Positions 46,101 to 57,790 of a stretch of 64,000 nt of DNA are shown piece after piece. The first letter of the stretch is position 1. The number at the start of each line of letters is the position of its first letter. The stretch is from Aquilaria yunnanensis (Eukaryota; Streptophyta; Magnoliopsida; Malvales; Thymelaeaceae), in contig CM077600.1 in assembly GCA_039654915.1 (NCBI GenBank), positions 40,036,492 through 40,100,491 on the forward strand, read 5' to 3'. Under the pieces are notes generated by a model. It was not told the DNA's origin and did no database searches. It was given only the letters and a program-made list of their open reading frames with translations. A program made the position numbers and the translations under genes.

Positions 46101-48242
46101 TATATCTGAGTAATCTTTTTAAAATTTCCTCTTAAAATTTAGATATCTCTTTTATCCATTGCATGTACATTATCAAGGACTTGGGTGGATTAAATATTGT
46201 GAGTTAGCCAAGGAAAAAAAAATGTAGAAAGTGGCGGTTTTTCTATTTTCTAAGTATATTTTCGGGCATTATTCCAAAATGTGTATATTTTTTAAGATAG
46301 AGAGGATGTCCTAGTGTTTAAACTATTATGTTTTCCCCCAAAAGGCTTCTCATAATCCCATTTGAAGCAAATATCAATAGGAATGAAGTTGGAAATAAAG
46401 ATTCCGGTTATTTGAAAGTCACAAGGTTCGAGCAATTATATTGCTTAAGTTACCCAGCCCCTTTCAGGTGTTTATATGGAAGCAGAATTAATGATGACGT
46501 ACGATAATTGAAACAAACTTCATTAAGGTTGTACTATTTCGCAGTGGGGCGGAGACTGTTGGATCAAATAAAGGATTCATCTAAATCAAATGAAAGTACG
46601 CGTGGAAATTAAACTGAACAATATTTTGAGAGTAGTTTTCGGTTCAGCACTTAAGCTTCTCATTTCACAAAGCTTAATTAGTAACTGATGATATATATAT
46701 CTCCTATTCTAGGTTGGTATTAGAAATTTAGAATCGAGGCTACCTAAAAAATTAGAAGTTCAAGAGGTAACTATAAATTGGGGTTCCAGCTTATAAAATA
46801 TGTGCAGGTCTAGACTCTAGATATATATTCTTTAATCAATTTTTTCGACCTTGTTATATAGAGATATCATAACATTTTAGTTTTGTATTTGGCTCAACTA
46901 ATTATTCCCTTTCTTACAATTTCTTCAAAATAATCGAGTTTAGTGCAGATATTAAGAAAGAGGAAAAGTTCATGTTTCCATCTTTACCATTCACTTTTGA
47001 CATATAAATCAAGAAAGATGAAAAAATGAATATTCATATAGGTTGCTAGCCCTAGTAATAATGCGATAAAGTAATTTATTAAATATGAAAATGTTGTAAG
47101 GAACCAAGCCAACCCAAACTAGTAAATGTTTCAAAGAATATGATATAGATGGAGTATTACATAAGTATTTTATTACCACTTTATTTTCAATTTTGCTTCA
47201 TTTTTTTGAATTAATATTATCTAAAATTTAATCCTTAAATTATTTTTTATAAAAAAATATTTTTATGATTTTTTTTCCTTATCCGGCTTACGAAAAGGGA
47301 CACTTATTTTTTAGTTTTTAAGACTTCAAACAACATACAAGTAAACACACACACACACATACTAATAATCACATATTAATAATTTCTCATTTTTTATGTG
47401 GCATCCCGGACCAAGAAACAGTAATTGTGAGTGATATATTTTTCAAAGCACTCACCGGCCGGCCATAACATGTCAAGGCCATGCAATAACCGGCCACGAC
47501 AGGGACAAGCTATCTTAATTGATTAATCTTTGCGATTTATCATAAACTCGTCGTCTATAACTTGTATTCAAATGTTTAATTAATTACCTAATAAAACCAA
47601 TCAGTTAATGTTCCAAAAATCATTAAATTTGTACAATTATTTGTTCTTATAAATAAAAGCTGTGGTGTTCAAACTCATCCCCATAAGTGGTCACTGAAAA
47701 AAAAAAAAGTTACCACACAAAAGAATAAGTTTGTAGATATAATTACATATACATTTTCTTTTTTTTTTTTTTTAAAAAAAAGCTATTCTTTTAAAGAAAG
47801 TTAATTTAGTAAGATAGCTCCTTTTGTAATGTGATAGATAGCGATATTGTAGTTTATGAACCCAAAAAAGAAAAAGAAAACCGTACTGGAATTTCATGAA
47901 ATGAACCTAATAAACTGTAAGTGTAAGATAATTTATGGAATTTTATGAGCGAAGGGAGAAAAAAGTAAAGACAATTCTATTCATGCTAATTCGACGTCAA
48001 AATCAAATAAGGTAATGTGGATAGAGTGGTCACTAATTTATGCACTAGGCGACAATTTTTATGAAAGACAGAGAGAGAGGCACAAACAAAATGTAGTATT
48101 AATTGAATAGAGTAAAAATTCTTCGTTGTATTGATGTTGTCGCGTCGACCACAGGCAATCATTAAGATTAATAGTACCAGTTCTAGCTAGTTGCATATAC
48201 AGCACGGTCCCTTTGTCTTTCATAAACCTCCTTGTGTAATTT

Positions 48243-48731
48243 AGAGTAAATATTGGTTGGTTCAGTTTATAATTAATTTGAATATGATGATTTAATTAAT
48301 TTTTTATTTTTATAAAATATATTTAAATTATCTAAATTATATGTTAGATTCAATGAAAATTATTACATTTTGATTTATTAGTTTAGTTTATTCAACTCAT
48401 CTTTCTAAGACATAGATACATAGTAAATGAAAGATAAATATTAAAAATTTTACCAATTATACCCACAATTAAAGAATGGTAAATAATATATAGTCCTAAA
48501 TTAGTAGAAAACAACTTTACATATATATAGTTAACATAGATAATAGTAGAATATTTATTACTATTCGGTATTTAATTTCAAGTATATGATCTAATATCTA
48601 ATCCGACAATTGAATATGAAATTCAATTTTAATCCAAATCAACTAAACTAGAAAAATAACCGAACTACTTTATTCAAACATAATTGATCTATTTGATTTT
48701 TTTGGTTTTGTCCGAATAATATTTACCCTTA
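48243..48731. mobile_element. Possible MITE
   Basis: Left end AGAGTAAATATTGGTTGG and the reverse of the right end, AGGGTAAATATTATTCGG, are imperfect terminal inverted repeats about 490 bases apart with no coding content. A related end occurs inverted at about 49553-49600, next to element M. Confidence 0.4.
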
Positions 48732-49619
48732 GTCTAACCTACACTCTTGTTAGCCAAAACGGATTTGTTTTCCATTTAAAGAGAAAAATTGATGATTTAA
48801 AATTGTTAGTAACCATAATAAATATTTTAAATTTATTAAAGCTAATTATTAAATAGCTTAAATTAAGAATTTAAAATCATTTCAATCCATTGCTTTAAAT
48901 TAATGAGTTTCTTTCACTGGGGGACTAATATATACAAAAGGTTTTAAAAGGGTTTAAGATCAGAAGACAACAATTGATAAGATTATGATCAAGACAAACT
49001 ACCAATTAAAGGGTAGCGGAGGCCCATAAATTTACCCTTATATTCCAACTATCACAATAATGATGAAACGTATATTTTTTTTGTTATTTCAAAAAAATTA
49101 AAATATTTTATTTTTTAGAAATTTTTTAAAATTCAATTTACTTTATTACAGTGAGAGATGATGAGAATGCCAATTTTGCTTCCAGGGCAGATCTTAACGA
49201 CGGGGCTGTAGCGTGTAGTCCAGTAGGAGGCCGGTGAAGTAGGTGTGGATCTCTGGGTCGAGGAGAGGAGCTAAGGAGCCTTCTCACGACGGGGTAGGCT
49301 AGTTAGGGGGAATCGTGGCCGATGTGGTTTTTTTTTTTTTTTTATTTGAGCAGGAAAATGCATGTGTACAAGTCTTTGGCCATTCAAAAAACAAAATGCA
49401 TGCATATACTAGATAATGGTTAGCCAATTTTTGATGTGGGCTAGTTCGTTAATTGTTAAAGTTCAGGGGTTAAAACCTCCACTTTAAAAAAGTGCAGTTC
49501 AAAGTCTGGGTTTAGCATCTGCTTTGGCTAACAAGAGTGTAGGTTAGACTAAAGGTGAGTATTGTTCGGACAAAATCAAAAAAATTAATCTTTATCCAAA
49601 GAAAAAAGAGTTTGATATG

Positions 49620-52189
49620 TGTGGCAACGTCGGGTTTTCGGGAGTCGCCACCAATCTGTTTCACCTAGGTTGATTGGACACCTTAAAATTGGTCTGCGAG
49701 AGTTCGGGGATCGGGAGTATGGTTACGCTAAAACAACTTTGTTATAGCGCCCAAAATTGGCACCTTAGTTGATTTTAATTTTGTTTTGCTTTGCTTTTAG
49801 AAAATATTCAGTTAATTTTCAAACTAGAAATTTTAACTGAATTAATCGGATGCAGATTTTTAAATTAATTTATATAAAATTTGATACTTCCGAACCATGG
49901 ACTCTGCCGAGTCATTTGGACACGGAAGATTTTGATTCCGAACCATGGACTCTGCCGAGTCATTTGGACACGGAATTTTGGTGAAATTTTAAACAATTTT
50001 ATCCATATTGTAAAAAATATGGATTTTTATCTTTTTATTTAATTTATTTATTTTAAAAAGTTTGATATTTTCCAAACCGTAGATCCTGCTGGATCATCCG
50101 GATATGGAAATTACTTTAATTAATTGTTAGTTATATAATTATTATTTTTATGGAATTTATTATTACTAATTTGTAAGTCTTTTGTTTTTAGATTTATTAA
50201 TAATCTAAAAAATTTATTTTTTATTCTTTACACTTTCTTTTCTTTTCTTTCTTTTCTTTCTTTTTGATTTTATCTTTCTTTTAGTTTTATTTTTCCTTTC
50301 TTTTTTTTCTTTTCTTTTTCTTTTCTTTCTTTTCTTTCTTTCTTTTCTTTTTTTATCTTTTCTTTTTCTTTTCTTTCTTTTCTTTTTTTATCTTTTCTTT
50401 TTTTATCTTTTTCTTATCTTTCTTATCTTTTTCTTATATTTCTTTTAGTTTTTTTTTTAGTGAAAGTTATTTATTATTTAAATAATTATTCAATTTATAA
50501 AAGAAAAATAAAAATAATTGGCTTTTAAAAAAATTATTTTTATTAGGCTTAAAAAATAATCTTCTTTTAATTTTCATTTATTTATTTAAGTAAGGGTAAA
50601 GGTGAATTAAATTAAAAAAAATTATATAAAGGAAAATTAATAATAATAAAGTGGGGCTTTTTGGCCATCCACTTTAAAAATAAATAATAATAAAGGTTAG
50701 CAAAGTTAATTAAATTAATTAACAACAATAATAAAAATTAGCCAAGTTTAATTAAATTAATTGATTAACAACAATAATAAAAAGTTAGTCAAGTTAATTA
50801 AATTAATTGATTAACAACAATAATAAAAAGTTAGTCAAGTTAATTAAATTAATTAATTAACAACAATAATAAAAAGTTAGTCAAGTTAATTAAATTAATT
50901 AATTAACAACAATAATAAAAAGTTAGTCAAGTTAATTAAATTAATTAATTAACAACAATAAAAGTTAGCCAAGTTAATTAAATTAATTAACAACAATAAT
51001 AAAAAGTTAGCCAAGTTAATTAAATTAATTAATTAACAACAATAATAAAAAGTTAATTAATTGTTAACAACAATTATAAAAGTTAGTAATAATGCAAAAA
51101 TTAAAAGGTTAGTAACAATAATAATATTAAAAGTTAGTTGTTAGTAAGTTAATAACAAAAAAAAAAGGGTTAGTAATAATAAGAAATAAGTAAAACAAGT
51201 AAAAATTAAAATAGTTAGGAATTAATTCTGCAAGAACAAAATAAAAGGTTAGTGACCAAAGTGAAAGAAATAAAAAAATAGAGGACAAAACAAGGGTTGT
51301 ACCCTTTAGTTTTAATTTTGAATTTTGCTGGGAACGTGAGAAACAGACGCGCGCGCAGGGGGGGAAGGAGGGGCAGCTGGCGGCGGGGCGGCAGCGCGGC
51401 CAGGGGCAGGTGGGGACGGCGCGACGGCAGCGTGGGGGAGTGATGAGCGGCGGCGGGACGGCGTGGAGCGACGGGCAGCGAAGGAGAAGGAAGAAACAGA
51501 AAAAAAACGGAGGAAGAAGATAGTCTATACGTCAGAATAGAAACTTTTGGGACTTTCTGGGAAAAGGAAAGAGGGCCAGGGACTAAGTCTGTAATTTTTA
51601 TTTTTTCTAAAACGGAGCTTTAAGCTTTCTGTCTATTTTTTTGTGTGTTCAGCACAAAATTTGGGGGGCTATTTATAGAGGAAGTTTAGCTGAACTGTTG
51701 ATGGATAAATTAATAAAAAATTTCAAACTTATCTCTTAAATTGGTAAAATGACAATTTTAGTCCTTTACGTCTCTCAGCCTCTGGATAAGTTCCTGAAGC
51801 TTTTGATTTTGACAATTTTGTCGTTTTCTGTCAATTTGAGCCAAAAACGTCGGCAGGCTCAAAATTTTATGTGACAAACTACCAAATGCTCCTGGAACTT
51901 TCAGAATTTGTCAATTTTGCCTGAAACTTCTCAATTTTGTTATTTTTATCTCAAACTTTTTAATTTTGTCATTTTTATGGAGTTTTCTTTTTTTCTTTCA
52001 AACATACACATATACACACATATATCAAATCTTCACAAAACAAAACAAAAAAATATATTTTAAACTAATTAAAAAAAATTTTAGTAATAATAATAACAAT
52101 AATAATAATAATACATTTTTTTATTTAATTTTTTTTTATTTAATTTTTTTAAAATTATTTTAATGGCCGGACGAAATTGGGTGTCAACA
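49620..52189 (-). repeat. 3' LTR of element M
   Basis: 2570 bases, ends TGTGGCAACG and GGTGTCAACA on the plus strand. Includes hairpin units 49885-49975, a TTTC-type microsatellite 50225-50450, stem-loop 50649-50674, tandem TTAATTAAATTAATT-type repeats 50690-51070, possible intron 51228-51302, a GC-rich leader 51345-51480, and TATA 51670-51677. Confidence 0.9.
51670..51677 (-). promoter_or_regulatory. LTR TATA box, element M
   Basis: TATAAATA on the minus strand in the context CTCTATAAATAGCCCCCC, the same as in O. Confidence 0.65.
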
Positions 52190-52202
52190 GCTGCCCCCCT
52201 TT
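52190..52202 (-). other. Polypurine tract of element M
   Basis: AAAGGGGGGCAGC on the minus strand, directly before the 3' LTR. Confidence 0.8.
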
Positions 52203-52289
52203 GCATGCTTCATGGGACATGATGTATGCAAAGTTAGTTACCAAATTTCGTCCAGCTTAGCTAGGCATTGAAAACCTTCTCGCCGCCTA

Positions 52290-54480
52290 AACTCTGAGGT
52301 TTAAGGAAAGGTCCTTAGAACCTCTAACGATAGGAAAGGTTCTATCGTTGTAAGATGGACTGAATAATTGTTTGTTTGTTTGAGGTTAAGGAAAGGTCCT
52401 TAGAACCTCTAACGATAGGAAAGGTTCTATCGTTGTAAGATGGACTGAATGATTGATTGTTTGTTTGAGGTTTAAGGAAAGGTCCTTAGAACCTCTAACG
52501 ATAGGAAAGGTTCTATCGTTGTAAGATGGACTGAATGATTGATTGTTTGTTTGAGGTTAAGGAAAGGTCCTTAGAACCTCTAACGATAGGAAAGGTTCTA
52601 TCGTTGTAAGATGGACTGAATGATTGATTGTTTGTTTGAGGTTTAAGGAAAGGTCCTTAGAACCTCTAACGATAGGAAAGGTTCTATCGTTGTAAGATGG
52701 ACTGAATGATTGATTGTTTGTTTGAGGTTTAAGGAAAGGTCCTTAGAACCTCTAACGATAGGAAAGGTTCTATCGTTGTAAGATGGACTGAATGATTGAT
52801 TGTTTGTTTGAGGTTTAAGGAAAGGTCCTTAGAACCTCTAACGATAGGAAAGGTTCTATCGTTGTAAGATGGACTGAATGATTGATTGTTTGTTTGAGGT
52901 TTAAGGAAAGGTCCTTAGAACCTCTAACGATAGGAAAGGTTCTATCGTTGTAAGATGGACTGAATGATTGATTGTTTGTTTGAGGTTTAAGGAAAGGTCC
53001 TTAGAACCTCTAACGATAGGAAAGGTTCTATCGTTGTAAGATGGACTGAATGATTGATTGTTTGTTTGAGGTTAAGGAAAGCTCCTTAGAACCTCTAACG
53101 ATAGGAAAGGTTCTATCGTTGTAAGATGGACTGAATGATTGATTGATATCGAGGCAAAGGCTCCATCCTTAAAACCTCGAATTGATTGATTGATCTCGAG
53201 GCAAAGGCTCCATCCTTAAAACCTCGGATTGATTGATTGATATCGAGGTAAAGGTTCCATCCTTAAAACCTCGGATTGATTGATTGATCTCGAGGCAAAG
53301 GTTCCATCCTTAAAACCTCGGATTGATTGATTGATCTCGAGGCAAAGGTTCCATCCTTAAAACCTCGAATTGATTGATTGATCTCGAGGCAAAGTTTCCA
53401 TCCTTAAAACCTCGGATTGATTGATTGATCTCGAGGCAAAGGTTCCATCCTTAAAACCTCGAATTGATTGATTGATCTCGAGGCAAAGGTTCTATCCTTA
53501 AAACCTCGGATTGATTGATTGATTTCGAGGCAAAGGTTCCATCCTTAAAACCTCGGATTGATTGATTGATGTCGAGGTAAAGGTTCCATCCTTAAAACCT
53601 CGAATTGATTGATTGATCTCGAGGCAAAGGTTCCATCCTTAAAACCTCGGATTGATTGATTGATTTCGAGGCAAAGGTTCCATCCTTAAAACCTCGGATT
53701 GATTGATTGATGTCGAGGTAAAGGTTCCATCCTTAAAACCCCGGATTGATTGATTGATGTCGAGGCAAAGGTTCCATCCTTAAAACCCCGGATTGATTGA
53801 TTGATCTCGAGGCAAAGGTTCTATCCTTAAAACCCCGGATTGATTAATTGATGTCGAGGCAAAGGTTCCATCCTTAAAACCTCGACGATTGATTGAGTTC
53901 GAGGCAAAGGTTCCATCCTTAAAACCTCGGATTGATAATTAATTGTTTTCGAGGCAAAGGTTTCATCCTTAAAACCTTGGATTGATAATTGATCTCGAGG
54001 CAAAGGTTCCATCCTTAAAACCTCGAATTGATTGATTGATCTCGAGGCAAAGGTTCTATCCTTAAAACCCTGGATTGATTAATTGATGTCGAGGCAAAGG
54101 TTCCATCCTTAAAACCTCGACGATTGATTGAGTTCGAGGCAAAGGTTCCATCCTTAAAACCTCGGATTGATAATTGATTGTTTTCGAGGCAAAGGTTCCA
54201 TCCTTAAAACCTCGGATTGATAATTGATCTCGAGGCAAAGGTTCCATCCTTAAAACCCCGAATTGATTGATTGATCTCGAGGCAAAGGTTCTATCCTTAA
54301 AACCTCGGATTGATTAATTGATGTCGAGGCAAAGGTTTCATCCTTAAAACCTCGACGATTGATTGAGTTCGAGGCAAAGGTTCCATCCTTAAAACCTCGG
54401 ATTGATAATTGATTGTTTTCGAGGCAAAGGTTCCATCCTTAAAACCTCGATGATGAAAATTGATTTTGAGGCTAAGGAGC
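52290..54480 (-). repeat. Hairpin-forming minisatellite, element M
   Basis: Plus-strand 52300-53140 holds about ten units of 82-86 bases with AACGATAG...CTATCGTT and GAGGTTTAAGGA...TCCTTAGAACCTC. From 53150 to 54480 come units of about 57 bases with GAGGCAAAGGTTCCATCC and TTAAAACCTCG. Within 53827-54440 a larger repeat of about 235 bases is present (compare 53827-54012 with 54062-54247). Small frames here are periodic artefacts. Confidence 0.9.
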
Positions 54481-55011
54481 TTTCCTTAGGACCTCGAGCG
54501 AAATTTATATGAAAGCAATTGAAATTGGAATAATTTTCTTCGAAAGTGTGAATTTTCATAATAGGCGAGTGCAAAGAATTAGGCTTCGATAAAACGAGTG
54601 AATCTTGATGATGACAATAACACTGACAAATTATGTAAAGGGAACGGATGTTTGGAATCAATATTCAAGGTTCATCTAATATTTTCTTCAGTAAATATAG
54701 ATTCCCTTGTGAGATATGTCATCCGAATAAGGTTAAAGCTTAACTACCCCAAAATGTTATGCCTAGTAGACCTAATAGGATGCGTCTCAAGAGTAACAAA
54801 AATTACTCTTTACTCAGCCATTCCAACCTAAAGGCATTGCCCTATGGTTTTAATATCAGCATGGACGAAACTATCTTATAAAAAAAGAAATTCCTTGAAA
54901 AGAAAAACTGAAACGAGAAAGAAAATGCTGATAATAAAACTAAAGGACAAGAAAAACGGATCAGATCGCTTCTTTCTTCCACAATACTTCAACAGGGTGA
55001 GTAGAGGACCA
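54481..55011 (-). other. LOG 3' flank, element M
   Basis: Matches the O and I flanks. No gene. Preserves the empty target of the solo LTR near 54645. Confidence 0.6.
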
Positions 55012-55641
55012 TTATGGGAGTGAACTGGTCGGGAAAGACTGTCGTGTCCAGTCTATCTGAATCATTGCTGGATCTGGTTCAGGAACAAAAGCTTGTATTT
55101 TATCTAGCAATTCTTCAGCAGTTGTTGCGGATATTATGATTCGCCGTGCCACTCTTGATATGAAATTCTTCTGCATAGCATAATCCATAAAAGCTATCAG
55201 ACCTGTAAAGAAATTGTTAACATTTAAAAGCCCAATGGGTTTCTTATGCAAATTAAGTTGGGCCATGGAAGCAATTTGAAAGACTTCTCCCAATGTGCCA
55301 AAACCACCTGGTAGAGCGATAAAAGCATCAGCATTTAAAAGCATTTGTAACACACGCTCTTGCAAATTTTTAACCACTAATTCTTCTCCAATCGTGCCCC
55401 CAGAAACAAATTTCAAAGGTCCAGGGATGATGCCCAAAACTTGACTTCCTCCTAAAGATGCTGCTGATGCTACACCTCCCATTAATTCGACACTACCTCC
55501 TCCATAAACTAAATGTATTTTTCGCTCAGCTAATACTCTACCCAAATGGTTGGCTGCCTTTAAATACTCTTCATCTTTTCCAGGAAAAGCCCCAGAAAAT
55601 ACACAAATACTTCGGGATTTACGAGTTGGGGTTTTCTCCAT
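55012..55641 (-). CDS. LOG-like cytokinin riboside 5'-monophosphate phosphoribohydrolase, element M
   Basis: 209 codons from MEKTPTRKSRS to SFPTSSLP, intronless, and nearly identical to 22744-23373. Retains PGGFGTLGE and the arginine in NLQERV. In the glycine-rich motif it reads VYGGGSVELMGG where O has VYGGGSVGLMGG. LOG enzymes keep the second glycine strictly, so this copy may be impaired. O instead has PIRLLNV where M and plant LOGs have PIGLLNV. The start follows a TATA box (CTCTATAAATATATCC at about 55668-55683). Predicted cytosolic. It may be a retrocopy of a host LOG. Confidence 0.85.
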   Translation of the reverse strand: MEKTPTRKSRSICVFSGAFPGKDEEYLKAANHLGRVLAERKIHLVYGGGSVELMGGVASAASLGGSQVLGIIPGPLKFVSGGTIGEELVVKNLQERVLQMLLNADAFIALPGGFGTLGEVFQIASMAQLNLHKKPIGLLNVNNFFTGLIAFMDYAMQKNFISRVARRIIISATTAEELLDKIQAFVPEPDPAMIQIDWTRQSFPTSSLP

Positions 55642-55739
55642 TCCTATTCTTACCCTTGTGAGAAAAGAGGATATATTTATAGAGATGAAGAGATAAGGCA
55701 ATAATTTTATTTTCAAGAATGAATACATTATTGCCAGCT

Positions 55740-56190
55740 ATTCACAGTAGTCACGAGTATGACTCTGGTCAGGTATGGGTACACTATCGTTAAAAGAGGA
55801 GGAAAATTTTCAAAATAGCTGCTAGCATTTACAGTAGTCACTACTGTAGTTTACGTCAGGAGTAGGTACGTGATTGTTGGAAGAGAAGGAAAATTTCAAA
55901 AGTGGCAGCTATATACAGTAGTCCGTGTCAGGAGTGGGTACATTATTGCCAAAGGGGAGGAAAATTTCAAAAGCGACAGCTAGCACGTACAGTAATCGTG
56001 ACTATGGCTCATGTCAGGAGTGGATATATTATCGCTGAAAGGGGAGGAAAATTTCAAAAGCGACAGCTAGCACGTACAGTAATCGTGACTTTGGTTCACG
56101 TCAGGAGTGGATACATTATTACCAAAAGGGGAGGAAAATTTCAAAAGCGACAGCTAGCACGTACAGTAATCGTGACTTTGATCCTTGTCT
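55740..56190 (-). promoter_or_regulatory. Repeated promoter region upstream of LOG, element M
   Basis: About six units mirroring 22180-22655, with AAATTTCAAAAGCGACAGCT and CACGTACAGTAATCGTGACT on the plus strand. An apparent plus-strand frame at 55902-56213 arises only from this repetition. Confidence 0.6.
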
Positions 56191-56228
56191 TTCACTGGCT
56201 TTGCGTCCAGTAATGGCTTCAATGCTTT

Positions 56229-56777
56229 CTATGAATCGGTGATTTGCATCTCATCTAGCTTTCTCACAAACTGGCAAACAGGGTCGTTTAGGGTCAGATT
56301 CCCAAGACTGTAACGTTCTCGTTCTTTTTGGAAAATTATCCATAATCCAACAACCTCAAATTGCACTATTCCGCAAGAATGCGCTTCAAGAACCTCTCGA
56401 ATATCTTCTAGAGATTCCTTACGCAAGCCATTCTTAATGAATTTTATTCTATCATTACGATTTCTGGTGATCACTCCTGGAGCACGACATTTATTGCTGC
56501 AAATCCACCATCCACAATTATGACAAACGCCTAGCCTCTTTGCTCTTCTTTTTTTGGCATAAACGCTTTTACCAAAGCCGGGCATACGGGGAAAGAACGC
56601 TTCGGGAACTTCACCAGCTGAACGAACCTTAACTTCAATTAGCCACCGCACATTATCAGGAATGCCTTTGTGCATAAATACTCTGAATCGTTCACATCTA
56701 GCTTGATAAATCTTTTTAAGAACATTTATTGGGAAGGAAGGAAAATACTTTCGTAGGGCGGAAAGAGAAGACTCCAT
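56229..56777 (-). CDS. Gene C, element M: 182-aa NABP-like protein, intact
   Basis: 182 codons from MESSLSALRKYFPSFP to DEMQITDS. It is the only uninterrupted C copy in the window. Features: SVYAKKRRAKRLGVC, finger CHNCGWWICSNKC with four cysteines, FIKNGLRKESLEDIREVLEA and a PVCQFV segment near the end. An ATG five codons upstream (56792) exists, but alignment with A and B, which start MDPTLS and MDSTLS, supports 56777. A TATA box with TATTTATAG on the plus strand lies near 56836-56844. Family assignment is as for gene A: resemblance to carlavirus cysteine-rich nucleic-acid-binding proteins. Confidence 0.75.
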   Translation of the reverse strand: MESSLSALRKYFPSFPINVLKKIYQARCERFRVFMHKGIPDNVRWLIEVKVRSAGEVPEAFFPRMPGFGKSVYAKKRRAKRLGVCHNCGWWICSNKCRAPGVITRNRNDRIKFIKNGLRKESLEDIREVLEAHSCGIVQFEVVGLWIIFQKERERYSLGNLTLNDPVCQFVRKLDEMQITDS

Positions 56778-56993
56778 TGATAAAGGAGGCAAAGAAAGAA
56801 ATTAGTGATTGTAGGAAACGAAAATAACTAACACGTATTTATAGTGATGAAAGGGATAATGTGTTAATTACACTTACAAAAGCAAGTACATTATTGTCAA
56901 AAGAAAAGACAAATGACAGCTTATATGTACAGCAATCATGACTGTGGCTCTCATCTTCCACTAGTTTATGTCTAGTAACGGCTTCAATGCCTT

Positions 56994-57542
56994 CTATAAG
57001 TCGGGGATTTGCTTCCCATCCAGTTTTCTCACAAACTGGCAAACAGGGTCATTAAAAGTTAGATTTCCAAGACTGTAACGATCCTGTTCTTTACGGAAAG
57101 TCCACCATAAATCCATAATTTCCCATTGCACTATTTCACAAGAATGTGTTTCAAAAGTTAATAGGATATCATCCAAAGATTCCTTACGCAGGCCATTCTT
57201 GATGAATTTTCTTTTATCTTCATGATTTCTGGAGATGTATCCTAAAAAGCGACATTTAGTATTACAATTCCATCGTCCACATTTATGACAGACACCTAGC
57301 CTCTTTGCTCTTCGCTTTTTGGCATAAGCGCTTTTACCAAAGCCGGGCATACGGGGAAAGAACGCTTCTGGAACTTCAACAGCTGAACGAACCTTAGCTT
57401 CAATTAGCCACCGCACATTATCAGGAATGCCTTTGTGCATAAAAACTCTGATTCTTTCACATCTAGCAAGGTAGATCTTTTTAAGGACTTTTATTGGAAG
57501 AGAAGGAAAGTATTTTCGCAGGGTAGAAAGAGTAGAATCCAT
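56994..57542 (-). CDS. Gene B, element M: 182-aa NABP-like protein, mosaic with C
   Basis: Open for 182 codons, starting MDSTLSTLRKYFPSLP and ending KQIPDL like other B copies. The middle (about residues 33-88, plus-strand 57285-57450) matches gene C rather than B: VFMHKGIPDNVRWLIEAKV and FFPRMPGFGKSAYAKKRR replace VFTRKGIPDNVQWIIEAKV and FMPRMPGLGKSRYAKRRR of element I. The finger CHKCGRWNCNTKC is complete. This points to gene conversion from C. The 3' half has further private changes such as TFETHSCEIVQWEIMDLW. Confidence 0.75.
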   Translation of the reverse strand: MDSTLSTLRKYFPSLPIKVLKKIYLARCERIRVFMHKGIPDNVRWLIEAKVRSAVEVPEAFFPRMPGFGKSAYAKKRRAKRLGVCHKCGRWNCNTKCRFLGYISRNHEDKRKFIKNGLRKESLDDILLTFETHSCEIVQWEIMDLWWTFRKEQDRYSLGNLTFNDPVCQFVRKLDGKQIPDL

Positions 57543-57790
57543 TGATGAGAGAAGAATTTGAGAGATGATGGAAAGGAATTAGTTATTGAAGGAAACTTAG
57601 ATAACCGACTGGAAAAACATGCATTTATAGCGATGAAATGGATAACGTGTCGATTACACTTAGGAGAGCATGTACATCTGTCAAAAGAAAATGCAAACTT
57701 TTCCAAATATAACAAACTGTATGTACAGTAATTGTGACTGTGGCTCACATCTTCCACTGGTTTTACGTCCAATAACGGCATTAACGGCTT

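Larger units (their letters stand above)
44023..49619. other. Gene-poor DNA between the J-domain gene and element M
   Basis: Probably begins with the 3' UTR. No gene recognised. Contents include a T/G-rich run at 44430-44480, a palindromic AT microsatellite 46059-46100, short poly-A/T tracts near 47700-47775, a MITE-like segment 48243-48731, an inverted repeat pair (about 48690-48755 and 49526-49592), and a small GC-richer patch at 49180-49320. Confidence 0.55.

Noticed and set aside
49180..49320. GC-richer patch with a minus-strand frame reading LLDPEIHTYFTGLLLDYT
   Set aside because: Too short, stop codons close by, and no family recognised; could be a decayed gene fragment but is not supportable.
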